From: Streptomyces cellulosae
GTDB lineage: Bacteria; Actinomycetota; Actinomycetes; Streptomycetales; Streptomycetaceae
Length of the DNA stretch: 64,000 bases
Direction: 5' to 3'
Assembly: GCF_000721105.1 (NCBI RefSeq)
Contig: NZ_JOEV01000022.1
Location: 1-64,000, forward strand
The notes beneath the pieces are model-generated. The model saw only the letters and a list, made by a program, of their open reading frames with translations, made no database searches and was not told the origin of the DNA. The first letter of the stretch is position 1, and each line of letters starts with the position of its first letter. Position numbers and translations under genes: made by a program. Of the stretch, positions 33,353 to 42,987 are shown in pieces.

Positions 33353-34189
33353 TCACTCCTCGGCGATGCGGCCCGCGTAGATGTCCCCGGCCGCCGGCAG
33401 CCGTACGTGCGCCGGCGTCCCGAAGTCGTAGAGCAGGGTCGTCGAGGCGACCGCGACGTTCCCGTTGTGCTCCCCGCCGACGAAGCTGAACCGATGCCTG
33501 ACCTTGCGGATGCGTCCCTCGGCGTCGAGGTAGACGTCGAAGGGCACCTCGGCCGAGGCGAACCCTTTCGCCGCGGACGCGAGCGGCCCCCGGTTCCCCT
33601 CGGACGCCGCCTTGGCCGCCCGGGCGAGATCCGCCGTCCCCCGGTAGTGCCGCACCGCCGTCCCCGCAAGCTGGGTCTCGCCCACGTACGTCGCTGTCCG
33701 CGTCCCGCGCAGCACCTCGGCGGCGGCGAGCGGATCGGTGACGCCGCCGGTGACGAGGTTCCCGTCGGAGAGAGTGGCGGTGTCGACCCGGACCCACTTG
33801 TCGGCGGGCACTCCGGCGCCCCGGTTCTTCATGAACAGGGCGCCCGGCGCGAGGAGTTCGGTGATCGGCCGGTGTTCACTGGTGCCCGCCGGATCCGGCG
33901 GCAGCAGCACCTTCAGGCGCCCCAGGTGCCTGCTGTAGTCGTACACGCCCTCGCCGCGGATGGTGACCCGGGTGCCGCCGGTGGCCATCTCCATCGACGT
34001 ACGGGCCTTGGAACTCCCGGCGGCCACCAGGGTGTCGGCGACCCGGTGCAGGGTCTCGACCGGGTCGGCCGCGCGCGCGTCCCCGGCGGCGGCCCCGCTG
34101 CCGGAGCAGCCGGCGGTGCCGACGCACACACAGAGCACGAGTCCCGCCACGACGACCGCACCGCCCGTGCGCCTCTGCCGCTCAGCCAT
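33353..34189 (-). CDS. LolA/LppX-like lipoprotein
   Basis: 278 aa. A signal peptide ends at the lipobox TAGC (Cys28). The mature protein has a beta-rich pattern (TSMEMATGGTRVTIRGEGVYDYSRHLGRLKV, YVGETQLAGTAVRHYRG, VPFDVYLDAEGRIRKVRHRFSF) like the LolA-fold carrier lipoproteins LprG/LppX of actinobacteria. Such proteins shield a lipid or other hydrophobic ligand outside the membrane. It is on the opposite strand to csoR and seems to be a single-gene unit. Confidence 0.85.
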   Translation of the reverse strand: MAERQRRTGGAVVVAGLVLCVCVGTAGCSGSGAAAGDARAADPVETLHRVADTLVAAGSSKARTSMEMATGGTRVTIRGEGVYDYSRHLGRLKVLLPPDPAGTSEHRPITELLAPGALFMKNRGAGVPADKWVRVDTATLSDGNLVTGGVTDPLAAAEVLRGTRTATYVGETQLAGTAVRHYRGTADLARAAKAASEGNRGPLASAAKGFASAEVPFDVYLDAEGRIRKVRHRFSFVGGEHNGNVAVASTTLLYDFGTPAHVRLPAAGDIYAGRIAEE

Positions 34190-34310
34190 CGCCTGCCTAC
34201 CCCCAGCCGGCCCGTCCGTCGCGGGCTTCCTGTCGTTCCGGTTAACGACGGGTAGCAGGCGCCGTCACGCGCACACCGGGCCTTTACCCGGGCTGGGTAA
34301 CGTTGTCGGC

Positions 34311-34481
34311 GTGGCGCAGCAGGACAGCACTCCCCCAGCTCCCGACGGACCGGCACACCACGCGAAGACGGTCGAGCAAGGCCGTTTCTGCCTCGCACGC
34401 TGTACCTGCGGCTGGCGCGGTCCGGCCCGCAGAGCCCGCAGCCAGGCCCGGGCGGACGCGGAGGGGCATCTGCGGGGGTAG
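34311..34481 (+). CDS. Small Cys/Trp-motif protein, leaderless
   Basis: 56 aa from GTG 34311. It contains GRFCLARCTCGWRGPARRAR, with three Cys in a C-x3-C-x-C arrangement, and ends in a charged helix (SQARADAEGHLRG). Similar short proteins with a CxCGWxGPxRR core are common in Streptomyces, in my recollection. No ribosome-binding site precedes the GTG, but TAACGT (34298-34303) sits 7 nt upstream as a -10 element, so the mRNA is probably leaderless. The function is unknown; a metal-binding or structural knuckle is possible. Confidence 0.7.
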   Translation: MAQQDSTPPAPDGPAHHAKTVEQGRFCLARCTCGWRGPARRARSQARADAEGHLRG

Positions 34482-34612
34482 GCAGGGGCTGGGACTCGCG
34501 GGCAGGGATACGGGCTCGGGGCTCGGGGCTCGCCGAGCGGGTTTCCCCTGCGAACAGGTTCCGGTACGGGCGGCGTTGACCAGGTTCCGGTACGGGCGTC
34601 GCACAGGCCCCG

Positions 34613-35038
34613 TTACGTGCGTTCGAACACCCGGACCAGGAGTTCGTCGACGAGGGTCCGGTCGCGGGGCTGGGTGAGGCGGTTGCGGGCGGCCGTCGGC
34701 GGCAGCCAGAGGATTCGGTCCACCTCGTCGTTCGGGGCGAACGTGCCCCCGGTGGCCTCGGCCGCCCAGTAACGGACCTCCTTGGCACGGCCGTTCGCCG
34801 TGTAGCGGACGGTGGACAGCTCGGCGCCCGGCGCCGCGTCGTACCCCGTCTCCTCGGCCACCTCCCGCCGTGCACCGGCGAGTTGGTCCTCGCCGCGCTT
34901 CACCTTGCCTTTCGGGTGGGACCAGTCGTCGTACTTCGGCCTGTGGACGAGGCAGATCTCCGGCTCGCCGTCGACCGGGGAGCGGCGCCACAGGACGCAG
35001 CCGGCCGCTCGGACGGGGGCTTCCTTCGGGTAGGTCAT
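34613..35038 (-). CDS. NUDIX hydrolase (MutT-like)
   Basis: 141 aa from ATG 35038, with AGGAGG 10 nt upstream. A longer frame starts at 35095 but overlaps the CHAD gene. The Nudix box is GKVKRGEDQLAGARREVAEETGY, close to the G-x5-E-x7-REUXEEXGU consensus. It hydrolyses a nucleoside diphosphate linked to another moiety. Its place after CHAD and ppk fits the family of diphosphoinositol or (di)nucleotide polyphosphate hydrolases linked to polyphosphate metabolism, which is an inference from context. Confidence 0.93.
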   Translation of the reverse strand: MTYPKEAPVRAAGCVLWRRSPVDGEPEICLVHRPKYDDWSHPKGKVKRGEDQLAGARREVAEETGYDAAPGAELSTVRYTANGRAKEVRYWAAEATGGTFAPNDEVDRILWLPPTAARNRLTQPRDRTLVDELLVRVFERT

Positions 35039-35064
35039 GTCGTTCGCCGCCTCCTGGACAGGGG

Positions 35065-36279
35065 TCAGGGCGTGCCGACCGTCTGTTTCTGCCACGACTG
35101 CTGGAACGCGAAGCGTGCCGCCTCCACCTCGTGCCGCTGGTCGGCGTGGAGCACCCCGAGGGCGTACGCCGTCGCCGGGGCGATGCGCGGAGTCCGGGCC
35201 GCCTGTGCCGCGGCCGCCGCCGCCTCGGAGGCGTCGCGGTGCCGGTCCAGGGCCTGACCCGCGGTCAGCAGGCGTACGTCCACGGGCGCGTCCGCTGCCT
35301 CGAGGACCTCGCGGGCGTAGCGGTGCAGGCGGAGCAGGAGGCGGACCTGGTGCCAGGGGGCGTCCTGGGGGTGCGGGGCCGGGTCGGGGGAGAGGCCGTG
35401 GTTCAGGGCCTCCGCGTTGTAGGGGTGGCCCGCGGTGACGAGGGGGAGGGCGGTGACGGCGTCGGTGAGCCTCTCCTCGGCGGCGGACGCCAGGGGACGG
35501 AGGTCGGTGGTGGCCGCGGCGGAAGTGAGGGGGACCTCGCTGGCGAGTACGGCGATGTGGTCGGCGACAGCGTGGAAGCGGGAGGAGCCGAGGGCCTGGA
35601 GGGCGGTGCTGTGGGCCCGGGTGCGGGCGAGGGTCAGTTGACGTTCGAGCAGTGCGCCCGCTTTGGCCGCGCCTACTGTCAGGTTGCCGCGGTCCGGGCT
35701 CGCCGGGTGGGTCGGGGGGCCGGCGGTTCCGGGGTCCGCCTTCCTCGGGTCGGGACCCGCTCCGCCGGAACGACCGCCCACCGCCGCGCCGAGGTCGGGA
35801 CCCGCCCCGGCGGAACGACCGCCCACCGCCGCGCCGAGTGCCGACTGGGCCGGGAACACCGCCCCGGAAAGCCTGTGCAGGGCCAGCAACAGGCGTTCCA
35901 GGCGGGCCGCGTAGGCGTGTTCCATGGCCAGGGTGCCGGACAGCCAGGCCAGTTCGGGGCGTATGGACTCCGACCAGTCCGGGTCGAGCAGGGGGCGGAA
36001 GGTGTGCAGGCTGCCGCTGACGCGGCGGACCGCGCGGCGCAGGGCGCGGGTCGCGTCCACGGGGTCCTCCGGGCCGGCGGCGCCGTTCGGGCCGCCGGCG
36101 GTGGTGCCGGTCTCCCGGTGCAGCCGCAGGGCGCGGAGGAACTCCGTGGCCTGGGCCCGCAGGTAGCCCGCGAGGGCGTCCCCGGTGGGGGTCCCTCCCG
36201 ATCGGGCGGAGCCGGGAGCGGGGGACGGGCCGGCGTGCCTGGTCCGGGGATCCGTCGGGTCAAGGTGTTGCTGTGCCAC
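35065..36279 (-). CDS. CHAD domain protein (polyphosphate-associated)
   Basis: 404 aa from GTG 36279, overlapping the ppk stop by 20 nt. Helical CHAD repeats carry conserved His and basic residues ([54 protein letters not shown]), which bind polyphosphate in this family. A Gly/Ala/Pro-rich insert (about residues 145-185) holds a 15-aa sequence twice ([18 protein letters not shown]), from a 45-bp DNA duplication. It forms an operon with ppk and the NUDIX gene. It probably localises to or regulates polyphosphate granules. Confidence 0.92.
   Translation of the reverse strand: MAQQHLDPTDPRTRHAGPSPAPGSARSGGTPTGDALAGYLRAQATEFLRALRLHRETGTTAGGPNGAAGPEDPVDATRALRRAVRRVSGSLHTFRPLLDPDWSESIRPELAWLSGTLAMEHAYAARLERLLLALHRLSGAVFPAQSALGAAVGGRSAGAGPDLGAAVGGRSGGAGPDPRKADPGTAGPPTHPASPDRGNLTVGAAKAGALLERQLTLARTRAHSTALQALGSSRFHAVADHIAVLASEVPLTSAAATTDLRPLASAAEERLTDAVTALPLVTAGHPYNAEALNHGLSPDPAPHPQDAPWHQVRLLLRLHRYAREVLEAADAPVDVRLLTAGQALDRHRDASEAAAAAAQAARTPRIAPATAYALGVLHADQRHEVEAARFAFQQSWQKQTVGTP
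35749..35838. repeat. 45-bp in-frame tandem duplication within CHAD gene
   Basis: Two 45-bp units (35749-35793 and 35794-35838) differ at a few bases and encode the doubled 15-residue Gly/Ala-rich insert. Confidence 0.9.
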
Positions 36280-38626
36280 GCCGGCGCCTCCGGGCGTCTA
36301 TGAGCGTCTCCTGGACGTTGCGCAGGGGTTGGCCGTCCGCGTCCGTCGCGTGCCGGGTCCACTCGCCGTCCGGGCCGAGGTGCCAGGAGGAGGTGGAGTC
36401 GGACATGCCGGTCTCCAACAGCCGGTTGAGCGCGGCTCGGTGGGCCGGGTCGGTGACCCGTACCAGCGCCTCGATCCGGCGGTCGAGGTTGCGGTGCATC
36501 ATGTCGGCGCTGCCGATCCACATTTCGGGTTCGCCGCCGTTGCCGAAGCCGAACACCCGGGAGTGTTCGAGGAAGCGGCCGAGGATCGAGCGGACCCGGA
36601 TGTTCTCGGACAGGCCGGTGACGCCGGGGCGGACCGCGCAGATGCCGCGCACCCAGACGTCGACCGGCACACCCGCCTGGGACGCGCGGTACAGGGAGTC
36701 GATGAGCGCCTCGTCCACCATCGAGTTGACCTTGATGCGGATGAACGCGGGGCGTCCGGCACGGTGGTGCTGGACTTCCTTGTTGACCCGCGCGATGAGG
36801 CCGTCGCGCAGGGACTTGGGCGCCACCAGGAGGCGGCGGTAGGTCTCCCGGCGGGAGTAGCCGGAGAGGCGGTTGAACAGGTCCGAGAGGTCCGCGCCGA
36901 CCTGGGGGTCCGCGGTGAGCAGGCCGAGGTCCTCGTAGAGCCGCGCCGTCTTCGGGTGGTAGTTGCCGGTGCCGACGTGGCTGTAACGCCGTAGCGTGTC
37001 GCCTTCCTGACGGACCACCAGGGACAGCTTGCAGTGGGTCTTCAGGCCGACCAGGCCGTAGACCACGTGGCAGCCGGCCTCCTCCAGCTTGCGCGCCCAC
37101 TTGATGTTGGCGTGCTCGTCGAAGCGGGCCTTGATCTCGACCAGGACGAGGACCTGCTTGCCGGACTCGGCGGCGTCGATGAGCGCGTCGACGATCGGGG
37201 AGTCGCCCGAGGTCCGGTACAGGGTCTGCTTGATGGCGAGGACGTCCGGGTCGTCGGCGGCCTGCTGGAGGAAGGCCTGCACCGACGTCGAGAAGGAGTC
37301 GTACGGGTGGTGCAGCAGGACGTCCCGGGCGCGCAGGGAGGCGAAGATGTCGGGCGCGGACGCCGACTCGACCTCGGCCAGGTCGCGGTGGACGCCGGCG
37401 ATGAACTTCTTGTACTTCAGCTCGGGCCGGTCGATGGAGGCGATACGGAAGAGGCCGGTGAGGTCCAGGGGACCCGGCAGCGGGTACACCTCGGCCTCGC
37501 TGATCTTCAGCTCGCGCACCAGGAGGTCGAGGACCTCGCGGTCGATGGACTCCTCGACCTCCAGCCGCACCGGCGGCCCGAAGCGGCGCCGCATGAGCTC
37601 CTTCTCCAGGGCCTGCAGGAGGTTCTCGGCGTCGTCCTCCTCGACCTCCAGGTCCTCGTTGCGGGTGAGGCGGAAGGCGTGGTGCTCCAGCACCTCCATG
37701 CCCGGGAACAGCTCCTCCAGGTGGGCGGCGATGACGTCCTCGAGGGGGACGTAGCGGCCCGGGGAGCTCTCCAGGAAGCGGGACAGCAGCGGCGGCACCT
37801 TCACGCGGGCGAAGTGACGGTGTCCGGTGACCGGGTTGCGCACGATGACGGCCAGGTTCAGGGACAGGCCGGAGATGTACGGGAAGGGGTGCGCCGGGTC
37901 GACCGCCAGCGGCGTCAGCACGGGGAAGATCTGGTGCCGGAAGAGCGTGAACAGGCGGGCCTGTTCCTTCTCCTGGAGCTCGTTCCAGCGGACCAGGTGG
38001 ATGCCCTCCTCGGCGAGGGCGGGGGCGACGTCCTCGTGGTAGCAGGCGGCGTGCCGGGCCATGAGCTCGCGGGAGCGGGCCCAGATCATCTCCAGCACCT
38101 CGCGGGGCTGGAGGCCGGACGCGGACCGGGTGGCCACGCCGGTGGCGATACGGCGCTTGAGGCCGGCCACCCTGACCATGAAGAACTCGTCCAGGTTGCT
38201 GGCGAAGATCGCCAGGAAGTTGGCGCGCTCCAGCAGGGGTGTCTCGGGGTCCTCGGCGAGTTCGAGGACCCGCTCGTTGAAGGCGAGCCAGCTGCGTTCA
38301 CGGTCGAGGAAACGACCCTGCGGAAGCTGGGGCCCGTCGAAGGGCGCCTCCTCGTACGCGTCGAGGTCGGCGTCGATGTCGGGTTCCAGGTCGGACACGG
38401 CCGCCGACACGGTGTGCGGGCGGTGCGCGGCTATGGAGCCCACGGAGGGCTGCGCGTGCTGGATCTGTGCCTGGGTGTCTTGCTGGCTCATGTGCCCATT
38501 GTTCCGCGCCACGAGCGATACGGGCGCGTCGGACAGCGCGGGCGGGAGCGAGCGGGTCACGTGGGCGTCCCCGTTCCCCGCGATCCCCTCGGGAGGAGGC
38601 GAGGGCTCTGGCACGGCGGGCTTCAT
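36260..38626 (-). CDS. ppk: Polyphosphate kinase Ppk1
   Basis: 788 aa from ATG 38626 (GAGG 9 nt upstream). An alternative ATG at 38491 has a weaker site. After a poorly conserved N-terminus comes [22 protein letters not shown], the family's start. The two active-site regions are readable: [24 protein letters not shown], with the phosphorylated His, and [21 protein letters not shown], with the second His. It makes polyphosphate from ATP reversibly. It heads the ppk-CHAD-NUDIX operon. In S. lividans ppk is PhoP-controlled, but I see no convincing PHO box here. Confidence 0.97.
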   Translation of the reverse strand: MKPAVPEPSPPPEGIAGNGDAHVTRSLPPALSDAPVSLVARNNGHMSQQDTQAQIQHAQPSVGSIAAHRPHTVSAAVSDLEPDIDADLDAYEEAPFDGPQLPQGRFLDRERSWLAFNERVLELAEDPETPLLERANFLAIFASNLDEFFMVRVAGLKRRIATGVATRSASGLQPREVLEMIWARSRELMARHAACYHEDVAPALAEEGIHLVRWNELQEKEQARLFTLFRHQIFPVLTPLAVDPAHPFPYISGLSLNLAVIVRNPVTGHRHFARVKVPPLLSRFLESSPGRYVPLEDVIAAHLEELFPGMEVLEHHAFRLTRNEDLEVEEDDAENLLQALEKELMRRRFGPPVRLEVEESIDREVLDLLVRELKISEAEVYPLPGPLDLTGLFRIASIDRPELKYKKFIAGVHRDLAEVESASAPDIFASLRARDVLLHHPYDSFSTSVQAFLQQAADDPDVLAIKQTLYRTSGDSPIVDALIDAAESGKQVLVLVEIKARFDEHANIKWARKLEEAGCHVVYGLVGLKTHCKLSLVVRQEGDTLRRYSHVGTGNYHPKTARLYEDLGLLTADPQVGADLSDLFNRLSGYSRRETYRRLLVAPKSLRDGLIARVNKEVQHHRAGRPAFIRIKVNSMVDEALIDSLYRASQAGVPVDVWVRGICAVRPGVTGLSENIRVRSILGRFLEHSRVFGFGNGGEPEMWIGSADMMHRNLDRRIEALVRVTDPAHRAALNRLLETGMSDSTSSWHLGPDGEWTRHATDADGQPLRNVQETLIDARRRRRGTATP

Positions 38627-38733
38627 TCGACGAGCCTCGCAAGCCCGTCTGAACCCATGGTTACGGCGACATGGCGTGCGGGATATCTGGCGGCGGCTCC
38701 CGGGGGCCGGGGCCGCGCCGGTGCCCGCCGTCG

Positions 38734-38766
38734 CCGTACGTCCCTCCCCCGTGGAGGGACGTACGG
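38734..38766. terminator. Hairpin between ABC remnant and ppk
   Basis: A perfect 14-bp stem (CCGTACGTCCCTCC, arms 38734-38747 and 38753-38766) with a 5-nt loop. It lies after the truncated permease gene read on the minus strand and upstream of ppk, so it is probably the terminator of the old ABC operon. Confidence 0.8.
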
Positions 38767-38781
38767 GGTCATGGGCCTCGG

Positions 38782-38853
38782 TCAGGCGATCAGCGCCGTG
38801 CGGTGCAGCCGCAGGACCGTCCGGGGCAGGCCCCGCGGGACCGTGGCGCTCAT
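38782..38853 (-). pseudogene. N-terminal stub of an ABC permease
   Basis: A 23-codon frame (start ATG 38853, overlapping the preceding permease stop as ATGA) reads [20 protein letters not shown] and stops three residues later. This is the typical cytoplasmic start of a Streptomyces ABC-2 permease, cut off before the first membrane helix. The rest of the gene is missing. Confidence 0.7.
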
Positions 38854-39365
38854 ACGGCGGCCTCCTCGACGGCGGCTGCGGACACGGGCACCGCCGCGGG
38901 CCCGCGGGTCCGGCTGCGCAGCAGACGGAACGCGGCCACCGTCAGCAGGGCGGTGACCCGAGCAGGACGGCACTCGTCGTGATCTGCAGCGGCCCGTGAG
39001 CAGGCCGAGCAGGGCGCCGGCGGCCGGACCCGGCAGGGTCAGGACGACGGGGACCTTGCCGTTCGCGAAGGAGGTCTCGCCGCTGTACCAGTCCTTGGCG
39101 GTGCCGATACGGCCGTCGCCCGCCGACCACCTCAGGTGGTGCAGCAGGACCAGCAGCCCGGTGCCGAGGGTGACCGGAACCGCCGGGACGGCGAGCTTCG
39201 CGGTCAGCCAGCGCCGCGGGGACACGCCCTGCGTCCAGGCCGGCCGGACGGTGCTCTGTTCCAGCTCGCGGCCGACGAGCGAGGCGCCCGCCCAGGCGGC
39301 GACCAGGAAGGCGACCGCGAAGAGGTCGAAGGTGGCGTATTGCCAGACGTCCTTGTGGAGGAGGA
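38851..39365 (-). pseudogene. ABC-2 permease fragment, 5'-truncated and frameshifted
   Basis: Most of the fragment reads in one frame (WQYATFDLFAVAFLVAAWAG, GRELEQSTVRPAWTQGVSP, RWLTAKLAVPAVPVTLGTG, AKDWYSGETSFANGKVP). Near 38990 the frame breaks, and the C-terminus continues in another frame ([19 protein letters not shown]) to a TGA at 38852 that overlaps the next start. The beginning of the gene is replaced, near 39365, by sequence coding on the opposite strand. Confidence 0.75.
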
Positions 39366-39865
39366 TCGCGTTGCCGCGGCGCTCGCCTTCGCCGCGGGCC
39401 TGGCCCTCCTCCTGGACGACCCCGCCCGCCACACCACCGCAGCCGGTGCCGGTACGCCGCCCGGTCCGCCCGGTGCTCCGGGCCCTGCTGGTGGTTCCCC
39501 CCGCCGCGCTGTTCTTGGACGGCGGCGGTCCTCCTGGTCCCGCCGCCGGTCAGGCCTCCCCTGGCAGCGATGACCCTGGAAGCGGCGACGATCTTCCTGC
39601 CGGCCCTGGCCCTCTCCGCCGCGTCGATCCGGTTCCGCGAGGAGGCGCGGCCGGGGGCGGGAGTGATGGCCGGCACTTCTGACGGGCGCGGTCCTCGGCC
39701 CCCTCCTGCTGCCGGCCCGCTGGGCCCTGTTCGTCGGGGACGAAGGACGACCGCTGGGCCGCCGCGCACGGCCGGTGGGGGGGGGGCTACTGGCGGCGGC
39801 GGTCGTGGTGTGGGGGGTGTGCGGGGCGGAGCCGGTACGGAGGAGACGGGCCAGGACCGGGCTGC
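39366..39865 (+). pseudogene. Membrane protein remnant, multiply frameshifted
   Basis: Plus-strand fragments in changing frames read ALAFAAGLALLLDDPARHTT, then MTLEAATIFLPALALSAASI, then LGPLLLPARWALFVGDEGRP and LLAAAVVVWGVCGAEPVRR. Together they look like one ABC-type membrane protein without its N-terminus and with at least three frame changes. The left edge joins head-on with the minus-strand permease fragment, pointing to an inversion or deletion followed by decay. Confidence 0.65.
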
Positions 39866-39958
39866 GACCGTCGGGTACCTGACCGTCTCCCGGGGCGGAG
39901 CCCCGGCAACGCCCGCTCCACGCACAGCACGGCACACCGCGGCTCAGCGCGGCGTGCG

Positions 39959-40885
39959 TCAAGTCTCCGTGCGGTACATCAGGTCCGTCTCGTACGTCGT
40001 GAAGCCCAGCCGCTCGTACACCGACACCGCCGCCTTGTTGTCGGCGTCGACGTACAGCATCGCCGTCGGCAACGCCTGCCCCGCGAGATGCCGCAGCCCG
40101 ATCGTGGTGAGCGCCTTGCCGAGCCCTCCGCCCTGCGCCCCCGGCCGCACCCCGAGGACGTACACCTCTCCCAGCCGCTCCTGAGCGTGGACCTTGGTCC
40201 AGTGGAAGCCGGCCAACTCCTCACCCCGGAAGGCGAGGAAGAACCCCGCCGGGTCGAACCACGGCTCGCCCTTGCGGTCGTCGAGGTCCCGCTGGGTCAG
40301 GGACCCCTGTTCTGGATGGTGGGCGAAGGCCGCCGCGTTGACCGCGAGCCAGGCCGAGTCGTCGGTGCCGGGGACGAAGGTCCGTACCGTCACGCCGTCG
40401 GGAAGCACCGGTTCCGGCAGGTCGAGGTCGCCCAACGACCGCCGCATCTGCCGTAGTTCACGGAAAAGGGTCAGCCCGAGGACCTGTGCGAGATGCCGGG
40501 CGGCCGAGTGCCCGCCGTGGGCCCACACCCGCAGCCGCTTCCCGGACGCCGCGAGCAGCGCGGAGCCGAGCGCCCGCCCATGCCCGTGCCCCCGGTGCGC
40601 GGGATGGACGACCAGCTCGGCGGCCGGCGCCTCCACGGAATCGGTGTCCTCCAGCTGGGCGTAGCCGACGAGTTCGTCGCCGGCGCTAAGCAGCAGATGG
40701 GACACCCCGGGGCGGGCGCCGCCGCGCAACTGCAACCGGCCCTGTTCGGACACCGCCTGCTGCCCGTCGGCGCGTGCGGCCTCGGCGAGCAGCCCGAGCA
40801 CGGCCCCGGTCTGCTCCTCGGTGAGCTCGGAAAGGGTCTCGATGGAGCGTGGGATGCCGGTGCGTGCGGTGTCGTCGCTGGTCAT
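39959..40885 (-). CDS. mshD: Mycothiol synthase MshD
   Basis: 308 aa from ATG 40885. It has two GNAT modules: the N-terminal one with LVVHPAHRGHGHGRALGSALL and the C-terminal one with VYVLGVRPGAQGGGLGKALTTIGLRHL, followed by AMLYVDADNKAAVSVYERLGF. The double GNAT plan and FDPAGFFLAFRGEELAGFHWTKVH are diagnostic of MshD. It acetylates Cys-GlcN-Ins in the last step of mycothiol synthesis. The location next to ppk and ushA matches the S. coelicolor order as I recall it. Confidence 0.96.
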   Translation of the reverse strand: MTSDDTARTGIPRSIETLSELTEEQTGAVLGLLAEAARADGQQAVSEQGRLQLRGGARPGVSHLLLSAGDELVGYAQLEDTDSVEAPAAELVVHPAHRGHGHGRALGSALLAASGKRLRVWAHGGHSAARHLAQVLGLTLFRELRQMRRSLGDLDLPEPVLPDGVTVRTFVPGTDDSAWLAVNAAAFAHHPEQGSLTQRDLDDRKGEPWFDPAGFFLAFRGEELAGFHWTKVHAQERLGEVYVLGVRPGAQGGGLGKALTTIGLRHLAGQALPTAMLYVDADNKAAVSVYERLGFTTYETDLMYRTET

Positions 40886-40930
40886 GCGTACGAGGGTAAG
40901 GGGAGGTCCGGGCAAAGTGGCGGCAAAGAA

Positions 40931-40952
40931 GCAACCAGGATGTAACCAGGAA
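40931..40952 (+). promoter_or_regulatory. 11-bp direct repeat upstream of 5'-nucleotidase
   Basis: GCAACCAGGAT (40931-40941) is followed without gap by GTAACCAGGAA (40942-40952). The 11-bp phase is that of PhoP direct-repeat units, although the core differs from GTTCACC. TTGACC at 40974 may be part of the downstream promoter. Confidence 0.5.
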
Positions 40953-41031
40953 ACCCCTGTCGCGCTACGCGCGTTGACCCTAGGCTGCGCCCGAACGGGG
41001 CCACTATCTCAGCTGAATCACAGGGGGGCGC

Positions 41032-42888
41032 ATGCCAGCCATTTCCCGGTCGCATTCCCGGTCGCACCAGCAGGACGCGGTGCGCCGCAGACGTCGTACG
41101 TACCGTCTGGTGGCCGCGGCCGCCGGTCTCGCCACCGTCGGCGCCCTGGCCGCCGCGCTGCCGGGCACGGCGAGCGCGAGCCCGGCAGCGAGCGGCAAGG
41201 GCAAGCCGGGCGGTCACCTGCCCGGCCGCTACCAGGACGTGCAGCTGCTGTCCTTCAACGACCTGCACGGCAACCTGGAGCCGCCGTCCGGTTCCTCCGG
41301 CCGGGTCACCGAACTCCAGGCGGACGGCACCACGAAGACGATCGACGCGGGCGGTGTCGAGTACCTCGCCACGCACCTGCGCGAGGCCCGCAAGGGCCAC
41401 CCGTACTCCATCACCGCGGCCGGCGGCGACATGGTCGGCGCCTCCCCGCTCATCTCGGGCCTCTTCCACGACGAGCCCACCATCGAGGCGCTGAACAAGC
41501 TCGACCTGGACGTCACGTCCGTCGGCAACCACGAGTTCGACGAGGGCGCCAAGGAACTCGGCCGACTGCAGAACGGCGGCTGTCACCCGACCGCCGGCTG
41601 CTACACCGACAAGAAGTTCGAGGGCGCCGACTTCCCCTACCTCGCGGCGAACGTGCTGGACGAGAAGACCGGCAAGCCGATCCTCAAGCCGTACTGGGTG
41701 TGGAAGAACAAGGGCGTCAAGGTCGGCTTCATCGGCGTGACGCTGGAGGACACCCCGGGCGTCGTCTCCGCCGAGGGCGTCAAGGGCCTGAAGTTCAAGG
41801 ACGAGGTCGAGACGATCAACAAGTACGCCAAGGTGCTGCAGAAGCAGGGCGTCAAGTCGATCGTGGCCCTCATCCACGAGGGCGGCCTCCCGGCCTCCTC
41901 CTCGTACAACTACGACTGCGACGCGTCCGGCGCGGGCAACGGCGTCTCCGGCCCGATCGTCGACATCGCCAAGAACATCACGCCGCAGGTGGACGCCCTG
42001 GTCACCGGCCACACCCACGCGGCGTACGTCTGCACCATCCCGGACCCGGCGGGCAAGCCGCGCATGGTCACCTCGGCCGCGTCCTTCGGCCGCCTCTACA
42101 CGGACACCACGCTGACCTACGACCGCTGGACGGGTGACATCGCCCGTACGGCAGTGAAGTCGGCGAAGTCGGCGAACCACGTGGTCACCCGGACCGTCCC
42201 CAAGGCGACGGACATGACCGAGCTGATCGGCCAGTGGAACACCCTCGCCGCACCCATCGGCAACCGCCCGATCGGATACATCTCCGCCGACGTGCCGAGC
42301 ACCGGCACCGAGTCACCCATGGGCGACCTGATCGCCGACGCCCAGCTCTGGTACGGCAAGGAACTCGACGCCGGAACCGACCTCGCCCTCATGAACCCCG
42401 GCGGGGTCCGGGCCGGCCTCACCTACGCGGCCAAGGGCAGCGAGGGCGACGGCGTGGTGACGTACGCCGAGGGCTTCACCGTGCAGCCGTTCTCCAACAC
42501 GGTCAACCTTCAGGACTTCACCGGCGCCCAGCTGATCCAGGTCCTCAAGGAGCAGGTCAGCGGCACCAACACGGCATCGCCGAAGATCCTCCAGCCGTCC
42601 GCCAACCTGACGTACACGCTGGACCTCACCAAGTCCGGCGCGGACCGGGTCGTCACCGACTCGATCAAACTGAACGGCACGGCCATCGACCCGGCCGCCA
42701 CCTACCGCGTCGCGACGAACAGCTTCCTCGCGGGCGGCGGCGACGGCTTCACCACGCTGGGCCAGGGCACGAACGACCTCGTCGGCACCGACGACCTGAC
42801 GGCCCTGGAGCAGTACCTCACGGCCAACTCCTCGGCCACCGGCCCGATCGCACCGCCGGCGACGAACCGGATCTCGATCGTTCCGTAG
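41032..42888 (+). CDS. Secreted 5'-nucleotidase (UshA-like metallophosphoesterase)
   Basis: 618 aa. The N-terminus has a long Arg-rich region, a hydrophobic core (LVAAAAGLATVGALAAALPG) and a cut near ASASPA. The metallophosphatase motifs are LSFNDLHGNLEPP, AAGGDMVGASPL, VGNHEFDEGAKELG, ALIHEGG and TGHTHAAYVC. The C-terminal nucleotidase domain has TPESPMGDLIADA-like and MNPGGVRAGL segments and NSFLAGGGDGF at the end. It releases phosphate from extracellular nucleotides, so it fits the phosphate section. PhoP control is plausible from the 11-bp repeats upstream. Confidence 0.95.
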   Translation: MPAISRSHSRSHQQDAVRRRRRTYRLVAAAAGLATVGALAAALPGTASASPAASGKGKPGGHLPGRYQDVQLLSFNDLHGNLEPPSGSSGRVTELQADGTTKTIDAGGVEYLATHLREARKGHPYSITAAGGDMVGASPLISGLFHDEPTIEALNKLDLDVTSVGNHEFDEGAKELGRLQNGGCHPTAGCYTDKKFEGADFPYLAANVLDEKTGKPILKPYWVWKNKGVKVGFIGVTLEDTPGVVSAEGVKGLKFKDEVETINKYAKVLQKQGVKSIVALIHEGGLPASSSYNYDCDASGAGNGVSGPIVDIAKNITPQVDALVTGHTHAAYVCTIPDPAGKPRMVTSAASFGRLYTDTTLTYDRWTGDIARTAVKSAKSANHVVTRTVPKATDMTELIGQWNTLAAPIGNRPIGYISADVPSTGTESPMGDLIADAQLWYGKELDAGTDLALMNPGGVRAGLTYAAKGSEGDGVVTYAEGFTVQPFSNTVNLQDFTGAQLIQVLKEQVSGTNTASPKILQPSANLTYTLDLTKSGADRVVTDSIKLNGTAIDPAATYRVATNSFLAGGGDGFTTLGQGTNDLVGTDDLTALEQYLTANSSATGPIAPPATNRISIVP

Positions 42889-42937
42889 CGGTCACCAGTT
42901 CAGTAGCGGCCACTGATTCAGTAGCGGTCACTTGATC
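42885..42937. repeat. 18-bp tandem repeat, three copies
   Basis: Units starting GTAGCGGTCAC at 42885, 42903 and 42921 (third incomplete). The first unit contains the stop codon of the nucleotidase gene. A GATCGTGAGCTGAT direct repeat follows at about 42934-42960. Confidence 0.85.
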
Positions 42938-42987
42938 GTGAGCTGATGATCGTGAGCTGAGTCGCATACCTCCGGTTGAGGTTGCGG

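Noticed and set aside
38627..38733. PHO box upstream of ppk
   Set aside because: One GTTCA occurs on the minus strand, but no second unit lies 11 bp away.
37034..38956. Long plus-strand reading frame opposite ppk
   Set aside because: It is an antisense shadow of ppk caused by high GC in third codon positions; its protein is rich in Gly, Val, Arg and Asp without any domain.
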